Below, piece after piece: positions 7,966 through 17,800 of a stretch of DNA of 64,000 nt. The notes beneath the pieces were generated by a model, which was not told where the DNA came from, did not search any database, and worked only from the letters and a program-made list of their open reading frames with translations. A program made the position numbers and the translations under genes. The stretch is from Eubacteriales bacterium (GTDB taxonomy: Bacteria > Bacillota > Clostridia > Lachnospirales > Lachnospiraceae): the NCBI GenBank assembly GCA_030524135.1, contig JAUNHA010000002.1, forward strand, positions 36,186 to 100,185, in the 5' to 3' direction. Numbering within the stretch: the first letter of the stretch is position 1; each line of letters starts with the position of its first letter.

Positions 7966-8865
7966 TTGAATTTCAGTCATCTCACCTATGTTGTTACGGT
8001 TGCAAAGGCCGGCTCCATCAGCCGCGCCTGTAAGGAACTTCTCGTTTCCCAGCCGTATCTGAGCGGTGTGATCAAAAATGTGGAAGATGAACTGGGCATT
8101 CAGATCTTTCAGCGTACAAGTACCGGTGTGGCGCTTACGGAGGCGGGCGAAGCATTTATGCAGAGCTCGGAGCGTATCCTTTCTGAATGGCAGATTCTTC
8201 AGAGCCTGCGCGAGAGTTCCGGAGACCGTCTTAAGATCGTTTCCTACTACTCTTATTTTTTCCTGCGCTGCTTTCTCAACATGCGCACGGCAGGCGGGAG
8301 CCTTTCCCAGGACAGCTTTAAGGAAATGCCGCTTGTAGACTGCTTTCGCGCGCTTTCTTCCGAAAAGGCCAATCTGGGGCTGGTCTGCTATGCGGATATT
8401 TATGCGGATTACTATCATAAAATGGCGGCTTCCTACCAGTGCCGCATGGAAACACTGTTCCCAAGCGTCGCTCCTCAGGTCATGATGCGGCCGGGACACC
8501 CGCTTTCCATACAGAGCAGGGTTACGGTTCCGGAACTCCTGCAGTACCCGATGGTCTGCTACAAAGATGCCGCCCCGCTTCTGAAGCGCCTCGGCATCGG
8601 TCAGCACCCTGATCTTCTGCTGGTTACTGACCGGGGAACCTATCTGGAGGCAATGGAAAACGGGGATTACATCTCCATCAACTCCATTATCATCGACAAA
8701 GCCTATTCCAATCAGCGCTTTTCCTTCGTTCCGCTGGAAGGCTCTCCGTTCGGATTTGAGTTTTCTTATGCAGTCCGGGACAGATACCGCATGAACGGAC
8801 GCGAACGCAAATTTCTCCGTCTCGTGCGGAGCATGGAGAAAAAAGCGCTGGAAAAAGAAAAATAA
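7966..8865 (+). CDS. LysR family transcriptional regulator (divergent from EamA operon)
   Basis: A 299-residue LysR-type regulator. The longest frame starts at ATG 7936, but the paralogues begin MNFSHL/MNLNHL. Here the equivalent residue is a TTG at 7966 with GGAGG 8 bases upstream, and this gives the same length as the LysR at 24426 (299). The winged-helix domain (SISRACKELLVSQPYLSG) and effector domain are intact. Placement opposite the EamA-amidohydrolase operon makes that operon the likely target. Confidence 0.92.
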   Translation: MNFSHLTYVVTVAKAGSISRACKELLVSQPYLSGVIKNVEDELGIQIFQRTSTGVALTEAGEAFMQSSERILSEWQILQSLRESSGDRLKIVSYYSYFFLRCFLNMRTAGGSLSQDSFKEMPLVDCFRALSSEKANLGLVCYADIYADYYHKMAASYQCRMETLFPSVAPQVMMRPGHPLSIQSRVTVPELLQYPMVCYKDAAPLLKRLGIGQHPDLLLVTDRGTYLEAMENGDYISINSIIIDKAYSNQRFSFVPLEGSPFGFEFSYAVRDRYRMNGRERKFLRLVRSMEKKALEKEK

Positions 8866-8878
8866 CGTTCCGGCAAGC

Positions 8879-8926
8879 AAAAAGCGCCGGTATACGGTTT
8901 CATATCATCCGTATACTGACGCTTTT
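8879..8926. terminator. Bidirectional terminator
   Basis: AAAAGCG and GTATACGG pair with CCGTATAC and CGCTTTT across an 11-base loop, leaving a T-rich tail each way. It lies between the convergent LysR and 5'-nucleotidase-like genes. Confidence 0.65.
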
Positions 8927-8953
8927 CTTTTTGATTTTGATGGCCTGAAGCAA

Positions 8954-10558
8954 TTACCAGATCACACGGTAGCTCTTTTCCTCTGCAAGCTCCACCTTTG
9001 GATGAGTTCCCAGATAATCGATCATAAGCTCTGTCATTTCCGTATTGATCTCTTTTATCACCTTAAGCCCCTGATACATCTCATACCCACCTGCTCCGGA
9101 AGCGCGGTAATTGTTAAGGCAAAGAGAAAATGTATCCGTGTCCTCTACCGGCTTTCCCTGACGGGTGAGGCTCACGATCCGGCTTCCTGCCGGTTTTCCG
9201 GCGTCGATCACATAGTCGATCCCAGCAAAATAATCATAATTGTAATGCTCTACCTTCGGCTTGATAAAGCAGTCCGCAACCCGGATTCCATCCTCTGCTG
9301 CCGCATCCGGCTGGAAATATTCCGCCGTCCGCTCAAGCGCTTTTCTGAGCGTCTTTCCGTCGATCTCCAGTACCATAAGGGTATTCGGATAGGGGTAAGA
9401 CGCGATCACATCCCTTGTCGTCACAGATGTTCTGAAGCCCCCGACTTCATTGGCAAGTCCGCAGCACGCAATCTGGGCACCGCTGTAATATAGCTGTATC
9501 TGGTTGATGAAATCCGCGATCGGAGAGCCGTTTGCTGCCATGCGGATCTTGGTATCCGGAGAAAGCTCCCGGGGAAGCGTTCCCAAGGGCTCGTCCAGCC
9601 AGGTCTGGGTCTTCTGCTCGAATGGAAGCAGTGCTTTTGCCGCATATTTCACTCGGGAAAGCTGCTCCGTGTCCTCTGTCGCTGTATCTGCCATATCTTC
9701 GGAAATCGCAGAATATACAGCCTTTGCATCCGCTTCCTTCACAGGAACCAGCTCTGCCTCCACATGCAGTCCGTCGCCGTAGACCGTACCGCTAAGATGC
9801 AGATATTTCTGCGCCTTATCCGGCACCTGCGCCGTAAAGGTTCCGTTGATCCATTTGCCGGAAAAAGCCATGTGCTGATGTCCCGTAAGCAGGATATCCA
9901 CCGGAAGCGTCGTGCAGATCTTATAACCCACATCCTCTCCCGTTGTACTTAGAATGCGTCCTGTCTCCAGATCCGCCTCATAGCCGCCATGATAAATGCA
10001 AACGCGAAGATCCGCCCGGTCGCCGATCTCATCGATCACCTGCTTGAGCGCCTCATAGGGACTGCTGATCTCAAAGTACTCCAGATTTTCCTTCTGCTCC
10101 CAGACATTCACATAATCCGTTACGATACCGATCACCGCCACGCGGAGGCCATTTTCCAGACGTACGATATGATACGGCTGCACGAGATTCCGGTCCTCTT
10201 CCTTTTTGATCCTGAGATTTGCACAGACCGCCCTTGCGTGGAGCTTTTTCAGATATCCGGTCAGATAATCATAGCCGTAATTAAAATCATGATTACCGAT
10301 CGTCACAAAGTCATATCCCGCCGCATTCATGGCTTCTGCCTGTGCCGTCGTGTCTCCTGCAAACTTCTGGCAATACATGTCGAAGGCAGAGCCCTGCAGC
10401 ATATCGCCGCCGTCCAGCACCAGCGTATTCTGATCTTTCCGAAATCCGCAGGCAGCAGCGAGAAGCCCAAGCTGCTTCCTCTCTCTGTCCGCATAGTTTT
10501 CCGGATACAGATATCCGTGAATATCCGAAGTAAAATAAATGCTGAAATTCTGTTCCAT
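8954..10558 (-). CDS. 5'-nucleotidase / 2',3'-cyclic phosphodiesterase family protein, apparently cytosolic
   Basis: A 534-residue UshA/CpdB-type metallophosphoesterase. Metal-binding motifs are TSDIHGYLYPENY (near residue 10), LDGGDMLQGS and IGNHDFNYGYD. The C-terminal substrate domain includes NGSPIADFINQ. Family members are usually exported, but this protein begins MEQNFSIYFTSDIHG with no signal peptide or anchor. The start at 10558 lies one base after the PhnE stop, so it is the last gene of the phnD-C-E-E-type operon. It may release phosphate from an imported phosphoester inside the cell; this is inference from position and missing signal peptide. Confidence 0.85.
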   Translation of the reverse strand: MEQNFSIYFTSDIHGYLYPENYADRERKQLGLLAAACGFRKDQNTLVLDGGDMLQGSAFDMYCQKFAGDTTAQAEAMNAAGYDFVTIGNHDFNYGYDYLTGYLKKLHARAVCANLRIKKEEDRNLVQPYHIVRLENGLRVAVIGIVTDYVNVWEQKENLEYFEISSPYEALKQVIDEIGDRADLRVCIYHGGYEADLETGRILSTTGEDVGYKICTTLPVDILLTGHQHMAFSGKWINGTFTAQVPDKAQKYLHLSGTVYGDGLHVEAELVPVKEADAKAVYSAISEDMADTATEDTEQLSRVKYAAKALLPFEQKTQTWLDEPLGTLPRELSPDTKIRMAANGSPIADFINQIQLYYSGAQIACCGLANEVGGFRTSVTTRDVIASYPYPNTLMVLEIDGKTLRKALERTAEYFQPDAAAEDGIRVADCFIKPKVEHYNYDYFAGIDYVIDAGKPAGSRIVSLTRQGKPVEDTDTFSLCLNNYRASGAGGYEMYQGLKVIKEINTEMTELMIDYLGTHPKVELAEEKSYRVIW

Positions 10559-10559
10559 C

Positions 10560-11387
10560 TTATCCTCTCGCAAGCTTTGTTCTGATCTTTGTCGAAATGA
10601 CCTCAATAATGAGAATGAGCACGATCAGTCCGCAGAGAATCGCACCTACCTCGTTCCAGCGATAGGAATTCATCGCAAAGATCAGAGGCGCACCGATACC
10701 GCCCGCGCCTACGAGACCGAGTACCGTAGCGTCGCGGAGATTGATATCAAAACGATAAATGATCGTTGATACAAAATCCGGGAAAAGCTGCGGCAGGATA
10801 CCGTAGCGTATCTTCTGGAACAGATTGCAGCCGGACGCATCCAGAGATTCCAGAATGCGCGTATCCATATCCTCAATATATTCCACATACATCTTGCAGA
10901 GCATGCCGATCGAGCACAGAGACATCGTGAGAAGTCCCGCAAATGCACCCGGACCCGTCACACGGATAAACATAAGGCCGTATACAAAGGCCGGAATCGT
11001 ACGGATCGCCATAATAAACACACGGAACAGAACTGCAACCGGCTTCGGTACAATATTGGTCGCCGACAGAAACGCAAGCGGAACCGCAAGCACCGCTCCT
11101 ACGATCGTTCCCAGAAACGCAATGCAGACCGTCTCAAGCAGCAGATATCCGACGCCCTGCGTGGTCGGATTAAACAAAAGCTCTGTATCCGGATGAAAAA
11201 TACCGTTCAGAATTCCAATCGCGATCTTCATTCCGTCAAGTCCCGATGCCGCGATCTCAACCGTAGAAGAAGACCATGCGAGCAGCGCGACGATCACAAG
11301 CGCAATTCCCAGATTAACGGCAAAGCGCTTCGGCTCTTTTTCATAGGCAGCCTGAATTTCCCTTGAAATATGTTCGCTATTACTCAT
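10560..11387 (-). CDS. phnE: Phosphonate/phosphate-type ABC transporter permease (PhnE family), second copy
   Basis: A 275-residue BPD-type inner membrane permease of the PhnE family. It has about six membrane segments and a cytoplasmic EAA-type loop near residues 180-200 (LESLDASGCNLFQKIRYGIL) that should contact the ATPase. It follows the first PhnE by 12 bases with an AAGGAGG ribosome site. Two PhnE-like permeases probably form a heterodimer with PhnC. The imported compound (phosphonate, phosphite, phosphate or an organophosphate) cannot be settled from sequence. Confidence 0.88.
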   Translation of the reverse strand: MSNSEHISREIQAAYEKEPKRFAVNLGIALVIVALLAWSSSTVEIAASGLDGMKIAIGILNGIFHPDTELLFNPTTQGVGYLLLETVCIAFLGTIVGAVLAVPLAFLSATNIVPKPVAVLFRVFIMAIRTIPAFVYGLMFIRVTGPGAFAGLLTMSLCSIGMLCKMYVEYIEDMDTRILESLDASGCNLFQKIRYGILPQLFPDFVSTIIYRFDINLRDATVLGLVGAGGIGAPLIFAMNSYRWNEVGAILCGLIVLILIIEVISTKIRTKLARG

Positions 11388-11399
11388 CGCCTTGCCTCC

Positions 11400-12281
11400 T
11401 TAAGTCAGCCTGCTTCTGATGAAGTGGCTGATATATTCGATCAGAACGACCGTGACAAACAGCACGATCAGGATCATGCCGACAGAATCATACTCACGCC
11501 AGCCGATCTTCTCATTGAGGATAAGGCCAAGTCCGCCCGCACCCACGTATCCGAGGATCGCCGCATAACGGACATTTCCCTCAAAGCAGTACAGCGCCGT
11601 GCTCAGATAGGTCGGAAGCACCTGCGGCATGATCGAACGCCACAGCGCCCTCGGCTTTGAAAGGCCCATCGCCTCACTGGCCTCGTATGCGCCCATATCC
11701 ACGGTATCGATCAGCTCGTAGAGCTGCTTTCCGATATAAGCAAAGGAAAAAATAGCGATCGCTGTCGTACCGGCAAGCGTGCCGAGACCGAAAATATATG
11801 TCGCGATCAGCGCGGTAACCAGTGTCGGAAGCGTACGCAGAATGCTCAGAAAAACCTTGGTCACGCCGAGTACGATCTTGTTTTTTACGATATTGCTCGC
11901 TGCAAGCACGGCAAACGGCACGCAAAGCACCGAACCGACAAAAGAACCGAGCAGCGACATTTTGATCGTATCGAACAGCGGTCCCCAGATGCTGCCGAGA
12001 TAGGACAGCTTCGGCGGGAACATCGCGCCGAGAATTACAAAAAACTGGTTTCCTCTTTTTAAAATCGTTGCGAGATTGAAGCCGGTGATCTTGACGGAAA
12101 GGATCGTCATCAACAGAAGGAGCAGCAGCACAAGCGGTGTGCGTGACGCTTTTTCATAGCTGATCTTTCCGTTCGGAAGCTCATACATTTTGGGTTTGAA
12201 AAGCTTATCATACAGGGAAAGCTCCGCAGCTTTCGAAGCATTTCCGGAAGCGCCCGCGGATGTCTTTTTCTTATCGCTCAT
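11400..12281 (-). CDS. phnE: Phosphonate/phosphate-type ABC transporter permease (PhnE family), first copy
   Basis: A 293-residue PhnE-family permease with an unusually long hydrophilic N-terminus (about 45 residues) before its first membrane segment. The EAA-type loop is EASEAMGLSKPRALWRSI. The longest frame starts with GTG at 12284, but GTG is only one base from the GGAGG. ATG at 12281 overlaps the phnC stop as TGATG, a classic coupled start. It pairs with the downstream PhnE. Confidence 0.88.
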   Translation of the reverse strand: MSDKKKTSAGASGNASKAAELSLYDKLFKPKMYELPNGKISYEKASRTPLVLLLLLLMTILSVKITGFNLATILKRGNQFFVILGAMFPPKLSYLGSIWGPLFDTIKMSLLGSFVGSVLCVPFAVLAASNIVKNKIVLGVTKVFLSILRTLPTLVTALIATYIFGLGTLAGTTAIAIFSFAYIGKQLYELIDTVDMGAYEASEAMGLSKPRALWRSIMPQVLPTYLSTALYCFEGNVRYAAILGYVGAGGLGLILNEKIGWREYDSVGMILIVLFVTVVLIEYISHFIRSRLT

Positions 12282-13087
12282 CACGCCTCCTTTGCCGTCT
12301 GCTCTGCCGCGGCGGCCTTTTTCTGCATAACCTTATCCTTCTCCTCGTCCTGTCCGCCCTTGTAGATCTCGTCAAGGACTTCCGGCGTTACATTTTTGGA
12401 AGGGCCGTCGTATACGATACGTCCGGCGCGGATGCCGATGATGCGGTCCGCATAGTCGAGCGCAAGCTCCACATGGTGAATGTTGATGAGAACGGAGATA
12501 TTAAGCTCCTGATTGACTTTTTTGAAGTCATCCATGACCTGCTTTGCCGTCACCGGATCCAGCGCCGCAACCGGCTCGTCCGCAAGAATGATCTTTGGAT
12601 TCTGCGCGAGCGTTCTTGCAAGCGCCACTCGCTGCTGCTGTCCGCCGGAAAGCTGGTCCGCTCTCGTATACGCCTTGTCAAGGATGCCAACCTTATCCAG
12701 ATTTTCAAGCGCGCAGAGCTTCTCCTCCTTCGTGTATACGCCGAATATCGTGCGCCACAGAGGCATCTCCGGAACCATTGCCGTCAGTACGTTTTTGATA
12801 ACCGTAGTGCGGTTTACCAGGTTGAAGGACTGGAAGATCATGCCAATGCCGCGTCTGAACTTCCGGAGTTCTTTTCCGCGAAGGCCGGATACGTCCATGC
12901 CGTTTACAGTGAGCTTTCCGTCCGTAATATCGTGCATCTTGTTGATCGTACGGATCAGCGTGGATTTACCTGCGCCGGAAAGACCGATAATGCCGACAAA
13001 TTCACCCTGTTCGATCGTGAGATTTACGTCATCAAGTCCTTTTACGCCGTTCGGATAAACCTTGGATACATGATTAAACTCTATCAT
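12281..13087 (-). CDS. phnC: Phosphonate/phosphate-type ABC transporter ATP-binding protein
   Basis: A 268-residue ABC ATPase with Walker A GLSGAGKSTL (about residue 35), signature LSGGQQQRVALART, and Walker B ILADEPVAALDP. It starts MIEFNHVSKVYPNGVKGLDD, a usual PhnC opening. A charged C-terminal tail of about 25 residues extends past the normal end. The gene is 214 bases downstream of the binding-protein gene, with a stable hairpin between, and is translationally coupled to phnE. Confidence 0.92.
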   Translation of the reverse strand: MIEFNHVSKVYPNGVKGLDDVNLTIEQGEFVGIIGLSGAGKSTLIRTINKMHDITDGKLTVNGMDVSGLRGKELRKFRRGIGMIFQSFNLVNRTTVIKNVLTAMVPEMPLWRTIFGVYTKEEKLCALENLDKVGILDKAYTRADQLSGGQQQRVALARTLAQNPKIILADEPVAALDPVTAKQVMDDFKKVNQELNISVLINIHHVELALDYADRIIGIRAGRIVYDGPSKNVTPEVLDEIYKGGQDEEKDKVMQKKAAAAEQTAKEA

Positions 13088-13235
13088 ACCTTTCTTTTCT
13101 CCCTTTTATACCATTCCTCGGGCAGCGCCCTGTGCCCGGCAGACCGGCAGCTGCTTTCTGCCGCTTTTTTCCTCCGGTCCGTCCGGCACAAACCGCCGTC
13201 TGTGCCTCCATAAGTTTCTGTAAAAATAACGATAA

Positions 13236-13284
13236 GGACAGCCGCGGAAATTCACGGCCCTTATGCCTTTTTCCGCAGCTGTCC
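13236..13284 (-). terminator. Strong intra-operon hairpin between phnD and phnC
   Basis: On the minus strand GGACAGCTGCGGAAA pairs with TTTCCGCGGCTGTCC (15-bp arms, one mismatch), followed by TTATCGTTATTTTT. It is probably a partial terminator or 3' stabiliser giving more binding-protein message than transporter message, a common arrangement in ABC importers. Confidence 0.65.
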
Positions 13285-13301
13285 CCCTCTGTTTCAGATC
13301 A

Positions 13302-14363
13302 TTAGTTTGCAGCCTGCATCTGCTTGATGATCTCCTGTGCCTTTTTCTCGTTTTCGTAGTCTTCCTTGCTTGCCTTCTCGTATCCCTGGTGGCTGTAAAT
13401 AGAGATGACCTTCTTGCCTTCATCTGTCTTTGCGATCTCAATGAAAGCATTTGCAAGTGCCTCTTTCTCGGCGTCGTCCATATCGCCTCTTACAGAGATC
13501 GTGTCATTGTAGATCGGAGCCGTAACGCCGATAACGTCCGTCTCATCCCAGACACCCTTCTCGCGTCCGAATTCGGTCTGCCACTTATCCTCATAGTCAC
13601 GTCTGCCGTCTGCATATACGCAGAGAACATCGACCTGGCCGGAAGCCAGTCTTGCGAAAGAAGAGCCGTAGGAATCAGCCTGTACCGCATGGGACAGATC
13701 CGTGATGGACTTTCCGTAATTATCCTGCAGCCAGATGGTCGGATAGATATAGCCTGCGGAAGAAGAAGATCCCATAACAGACCAGTTTGCGCTGTCAAGA
13801 TCCTCCCAGGTAAGCGCCTCGCCGGCATTTACCTTATCAGCCAGCTCGCGTCCCTTTGCAGACGGTCCTGCAATGATAAGCGCTCTGTAGAACGTAACCT
13901 GCTGATCAGATGCCGTGGTCGGCTTATTCTCATTCCATACCTTCGGATCATCAGATTCGATTGAAAGTCCGTCTCTCGTTGCGGTCAGGATAACGTCCGC
14001 TCCGTCCTCGTACAGCACATAGGTGCCGCCCGGGATCAGACCTACATCCGTAGTGCCTGCCGTAAGCGCTTCGCCGACTGCCTCATAGTTCGTACCAACA
14101 GTGATGTCAACCTCTCCGATGTCATAGCCCTGCTTCTTCATCTCATCCTTCAGAAGTCCTTTCAGCGGCTCAGTCGCCGTTACGATCTCCTCTGGCTCAC
14201 GGGACGGAACAAAGCTTACCGACAGCGTATCGATCTTCTTAAGGCCGTCAGCCTCTGCGGAAGCTTCGCCTGCTGCAGCCGTCTCGCTGCTGCTCTGTCC
14301 GCAGCCTGCAAGCATGGAAGCCGCCAGTGCCATGGAAAGGGTTACTGCATAAAATTTTCTCAT
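13302..14363 (-). CDS. phnD: Phosphonate/phosphate-type ABC transporter substrate-binding lipoprotein (PhnD family)
   Basis: A 353-residue periplasmic-binding-type lipoprotein. It has a signal peptide ending in the lipobox LAGC (Cys21), a Ser/Ala/Glu-rich linker, then the PhnD fold. Recognisable parts are SFVPSREPEEIV near the mature N-terminus, TDVGLIPGGTYVLY and the SSSSAGYIYPTIWL phosphate/phosphonate contact loop. The protein would be anchored outside the membrane and deliver ligand to PhnE-PhnE-PhnC. Ligand identity is open. A good promoter lies about 90 bases upstream. Confidence 0.9.
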   Translation of the reverse strand: MRKFYAVTLSMALAASMLAGCGQSSSETAAAGEASAEADGLKKIDTLSVSFVPSREPEEIVTATEPLKGLLKDEMKKQGYDIGEVDITVGTNYEAVGEALTAGTTDVGLIPGGTYVLYEDGADVILTATRDGLSIESDDPKVWNENKPTTASDQQVTFYRALIIAGPSAKGRELADKVNAGEALTWEDLDSANWSVMGSSSSAGYIYPTIWLQDNYGKSITDLSHAVQADSYGSSFARLASGQVDVLCVYADGRRDYEDKWQTEFGREKGVWDETDVIGVTAPIYNDTISVRGDMDDAEKEALANAFIEIAKTDEGKKVISIYSHQGYEKASKEDYENEKKAQEIIKQMQAAN

Positions 14364-14450
14364 TGTTTTTTCTCCTCTTTACGAAACTTTCTCTTACTGA
14401 GATATTTCATTCGTACGGGTCCCGCCTCTCCGGAATGACCCGCAAAAATT

Positions 14451-14479
14451 AGTCTAGCACAATGGTTTTTCATTTTCAA
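14451..14479 (-). promoter_or_regulatory. Promoter of the phnD operon
   Basis: TTGAAA (14474-14479), 17-base spacer, TAGACT (14451-14456) with TGC just before the -10. A CGGGTC/GACCCG hairpin follows in the leader. Confidence 0.6.
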
Positions 14480-14502
14480 GACAGCACATTGTAAAAATTA
14501 TG

Positions 14503-14784
14503 TCAAGCCAGCTGATATTCATCGATCAGATGCTGCACCATTTCCGGTCCGTCCGGCAGGAATACCTTATCGTCAATGACCAGGCAGGGGATGCCTGCGC
14601 GGTGTTCCTTTCTGACGCCTTCCAATACCGGCGATGTGTCGCGCAGCGTTAAAAACAGCTTCAGCTTTCCGACGCTCTCACAAATATCCACATACAGATA
14701 CTTAACTCCATTCTGGGAAAGAACCTCTTTCACCGGCGGACATCCGCCTCATGTTCCGGTTCCGTATAATATCACCTTTCTCAT
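14503..14784 (-). CDS. Glutaredoxin-like selenoprotein (COG4545-like, UxxC), in-frame TGA
   Basis: The frame runs from ATG 14784 (AAGGAGG 6 bases upstream) to TGA 14503. It crosses one in-frame TGA at codon 12 (14749-14751): MRKVILYGTGT-U-GGCPPVKEVL. Downstream it matches the small glutaredoxin-related family (LKLFLTLRD, AGIPCLVIDD), in which the first active-site residue is Cys in a CxxC; here it is UGA, giving UxxC with Cys15. A SECIS-like hairpin follows. The start signal and the homology both require the upstream part, so a selenocysteine codon explains the data better than a pseudogene. It is probably a cytosolic thiol/selenol redox protein. A gene-caller will show only a truncated ORF at 14503-14733. 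Confidence 0.8.
14715..14734 (-). promoter_or_regulatory. Bacterial SECIS-like element in the glutaredoxin-like gene
   Basis: The minus-strand sequence 15-34 bases after the TGA folds as GG, bulged U, GAAAG, loop AGGUU, CUUUC, CC. A bulged U and G residues early in the apical loop are the SelB-contact features known from E. coli fdhF, here about three bases further from the UGA. A second hairpin (GGCGG/CCGCC) lies directly between the UGA and this element. Confidence 0.7.
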
Positions 14785-14815
14785 AAACATCCTCCTTCTT
14801 ACCGTGCAATTCTTC

Positions 14816-14859
14816 AAAACACAGAAGAACCCCCTTACGGGGATTCTCCTTCTGTGTTT
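14816..14859 (-). terminator. Terminator after carB
   Basis: AAACACAGAAG pairs with CTTCTGTGTTT, with an inner GAATCCCC/GGGGGTTC helix and a GTAA loop. It lies 16 bases past the carB stop and upstream of the glutaredoxin-like gene. Confidence 0.75.
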
Positions 14860-14874
14860 CGCCACATATTTATA

Positions 14875-17800
14875 TCATAAACGCGCGATATCTACAAGTG
14901 TCAGATCATTTTCACGGTTTTCAAGGCTTGTGATCAGTGCCTCCGCCGTATCCATCGCAGTGATCACATTTACGCCGGTCTCGATCGCATTGCGGCGGAT
15001 CAGGAAGCCGTCGCGGCTGTGTTCCACGCCTCTCGGAGGAATATCGATCACAAGATCAAGCCTGTGTCCGAGGATCAGATCCATCAGGTTCGGAGACGGC
15101 TCTTCATATTTATTGATCGTCTCCGCGTTAATTCCCGCTGCGCGAAGGTCTTCCGCCGTACCATCCGTCGCATAAATATGGTATCCAAGCGCCTCAAAAC
15201 GCTTTGCGATCGGGATCACCTCCGGACGGTCGGATTTCCGTACGGTAATGACCATGTTTTTATATTTCGGCAGGCGGATGCCCGCTCCGAGAAATGCCTT
15301 GTAAAGCGCCTCATTAAAGGATTTCGAAATACCCAGGCATTCTCCGGTGGACTTCATCTCAGGCCCCAGATTGATGTCGGCGCCGCGGATCTTTTCAAAG
15401 GAAAATACCGGAATTTTGATCGCGTAATATCCGGCCTCCTTCTGCAGTCCCGGCTCGTAGCCCATTTCCTTAAGCTTCTTTCCGAGAATAACGCCCGTTG
15501 CGAGCTTTACGATCGGAATCCCCGTCACCTTGCTGATATACGGCACGGTACGGCTCGAGCGCGGATTGACCTCGATCACATAGATCTGCCCGTCGCAGAG
15601 AATAAACTGGATATTCAGCAGTCCGATGATATGCAGCTCTCTTGCAAGCCTTGCCGTATAGTCCGTAATAACCGCCTTTATTTCAGGGTTCAGATCCTGT
15701 GCCGGATAAACGGAAATGCTGTCGCCCGAATGAATGCCTGCGCGCTCGATATGCTCCATAATACCCGGGATGAGGATGTCCTCCCCGTCACAGACCGCAT
15801 CCACCTCGATCTCCTTGCCCATCAGATATTTATCCACAAGGATCGGGTGATCCTGCGCGATCCGGTTGATATTTTCGATAAAGCGCTCGATGTCATGGTC
15901 ACTGATCGCGATCTGCATGCCCTGACCGCCGAGCACATAGGACGGCCGCACGAGCACAGGATAGCCAAGGGAATGAGCAGCCTCAAGCGCTTCTTCGACT
16001 GTATAGACCGTATGTCCTGCCGGACGCGGAATACCGCAGTTTTCCAGCACCTTGTCAAAAAGCTCACGGTCCTCCGCCGCGTCTACATTTTCCGCGGAGG
16101 TTCCAAGGATCGGCACGCCCATCTTAAGGAGCGCTTCCGTCAGTTTGATCGCCGTCTGTCCGCCGAACTGCACGACTGCGCCATCCGGCTTTTCAAGCCT
16201 TACGACATTTTCCACGTCCTCCGGCGTCAGCGGCTCAAAGTAAAGCTTATTTGCAATATCAAAGTCCGTCGAAACCGTCTCCGGATTATTGTTGATGATA
16301 ATGGTTTCGTAGCCTTCTTTCTCGAATGCCCATGCGCAGTGCACGGAGCAGAAGTCAAACTCGATTCCCTGACCGATCCGGATCGGTCCGCTTCCGAGGA
16401 TCAGAATCTTCTTTTTGTCCGAGGCCGGATCCGCCTCATTTTCTCCATCGAATACGGAGTAATAATACGGTGTCTGTGCGGCAAATTCTGCTGCGCAGGT
16501 ATCTACCATTTTAAATGCAGCCGTGATTCCGAATGAAATCCGGAGTTCCTTCACATCTTCCGCAGTCCTTCCGCTGAGGGATGCAATCACATGATCCGGA
16601 AACTCAAGGCGCTTTGCCTCTCTTAAAAGCGCCTCCGTGAGCGGCTCCTCCCTGAGGCGTTTTTCCATCTCCACGAGCACGGCGATCTTGTCGATGAACC
16701 ATTCATCGATCCTGGAGATCCGGTGGATGGTCTCATAGCCGATGCCGCGTCTCAGGGCCTCCGCGATGCGCCAGATGCGCCTGTCATCCACGATCGACAG
16801 CGCTTCCCTGAGTTCTGCCTCACTTAAATGAGAGAAATCATAGGACATAAGCGAATCCACATGCTGTTCCAGAGAACGGATCGCCTTCATCAGCGCGCCT
16901 TCAAAATTCGTACAGATCGACATGACCTCTCCGGTCGCCTTCATCTGCGTACTCAGATTTCGCTTTGCGCTGATGAACTTGTCAAACGGCAGCCTCGGCA
17001 TCTTTACAACACAGTAATCAAGCGCCGGTTCAAAGCTTGCGTAGGTCTTTCCGGTCACGGTATTTTTGATCTCATCAAGCGTATATCCGAGCGCGATCTT
17101 CGCGGAGACCTTTGCGATCGGATATCCCGTAGCCTTGGATGCGAGCGCCGAGGAACGGGACACGCGCGGATTTACTTCTATGACATAGTATTCGAAGCTT
17201 TCCGGATGCAGCGCATACTGCACATTGCAGCCGCCCGTGATGCCAAGCTCTGAAATGATATTGAACGCAGAGTCTCTGAGCATCTGATATTCCTTGTCGC
17301 CAAGCGTCTGAGACGGCGCCACAACGATGGAATCGCCGGTATGCACGCCGACCGGATCCAGGTTTTCCATGTTGCAGACGGTGATGCAGTTGCCGGCGCC
17401 ATCGCGCATCACCTCATATTCGATCTCCTTCCAGCCCGCGATGCATCTCTCTACAAGGACCTGACCGACACGGCTCAAACGAAGGCCGTTTTCCAGGATG
17501 GTCTCAAGCTCCTCCCTGTCGGACGCAATGCCGCCGCCGCTTCCGCCGAGCGTATAGGCAGGACGGAGCACGACAGGATAACCGATCTCCTCCGCAAACG
17601 CGGCTCCATCCTCAACTGTCTCAACGACCTTCGAAGGCGCCACCGGCTCATGGATCTTCTCCATGGTGCGCTTAAATTCAAGCCGGTCCTCCGCCTTTTT
17701 GATCGTGAGTGCGGTCGTACCGATCAGTTTCACATTATGCTCTTTCAGAAAACCGGCCTCTTCAAGCTCCATCGCAAGATTGAGACCCGCCTGTCCGCCG

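Noticed and set aside
14503-14733. Pseudogene or simple truncated ORF for the glutaredoxin-like gene
   Set aside because: The upstream 11 codons keep family homology, have an ideal ribosome site, and the single TGA falls exactly on the active-site Cys position with a SECIS-like hairpin after it.
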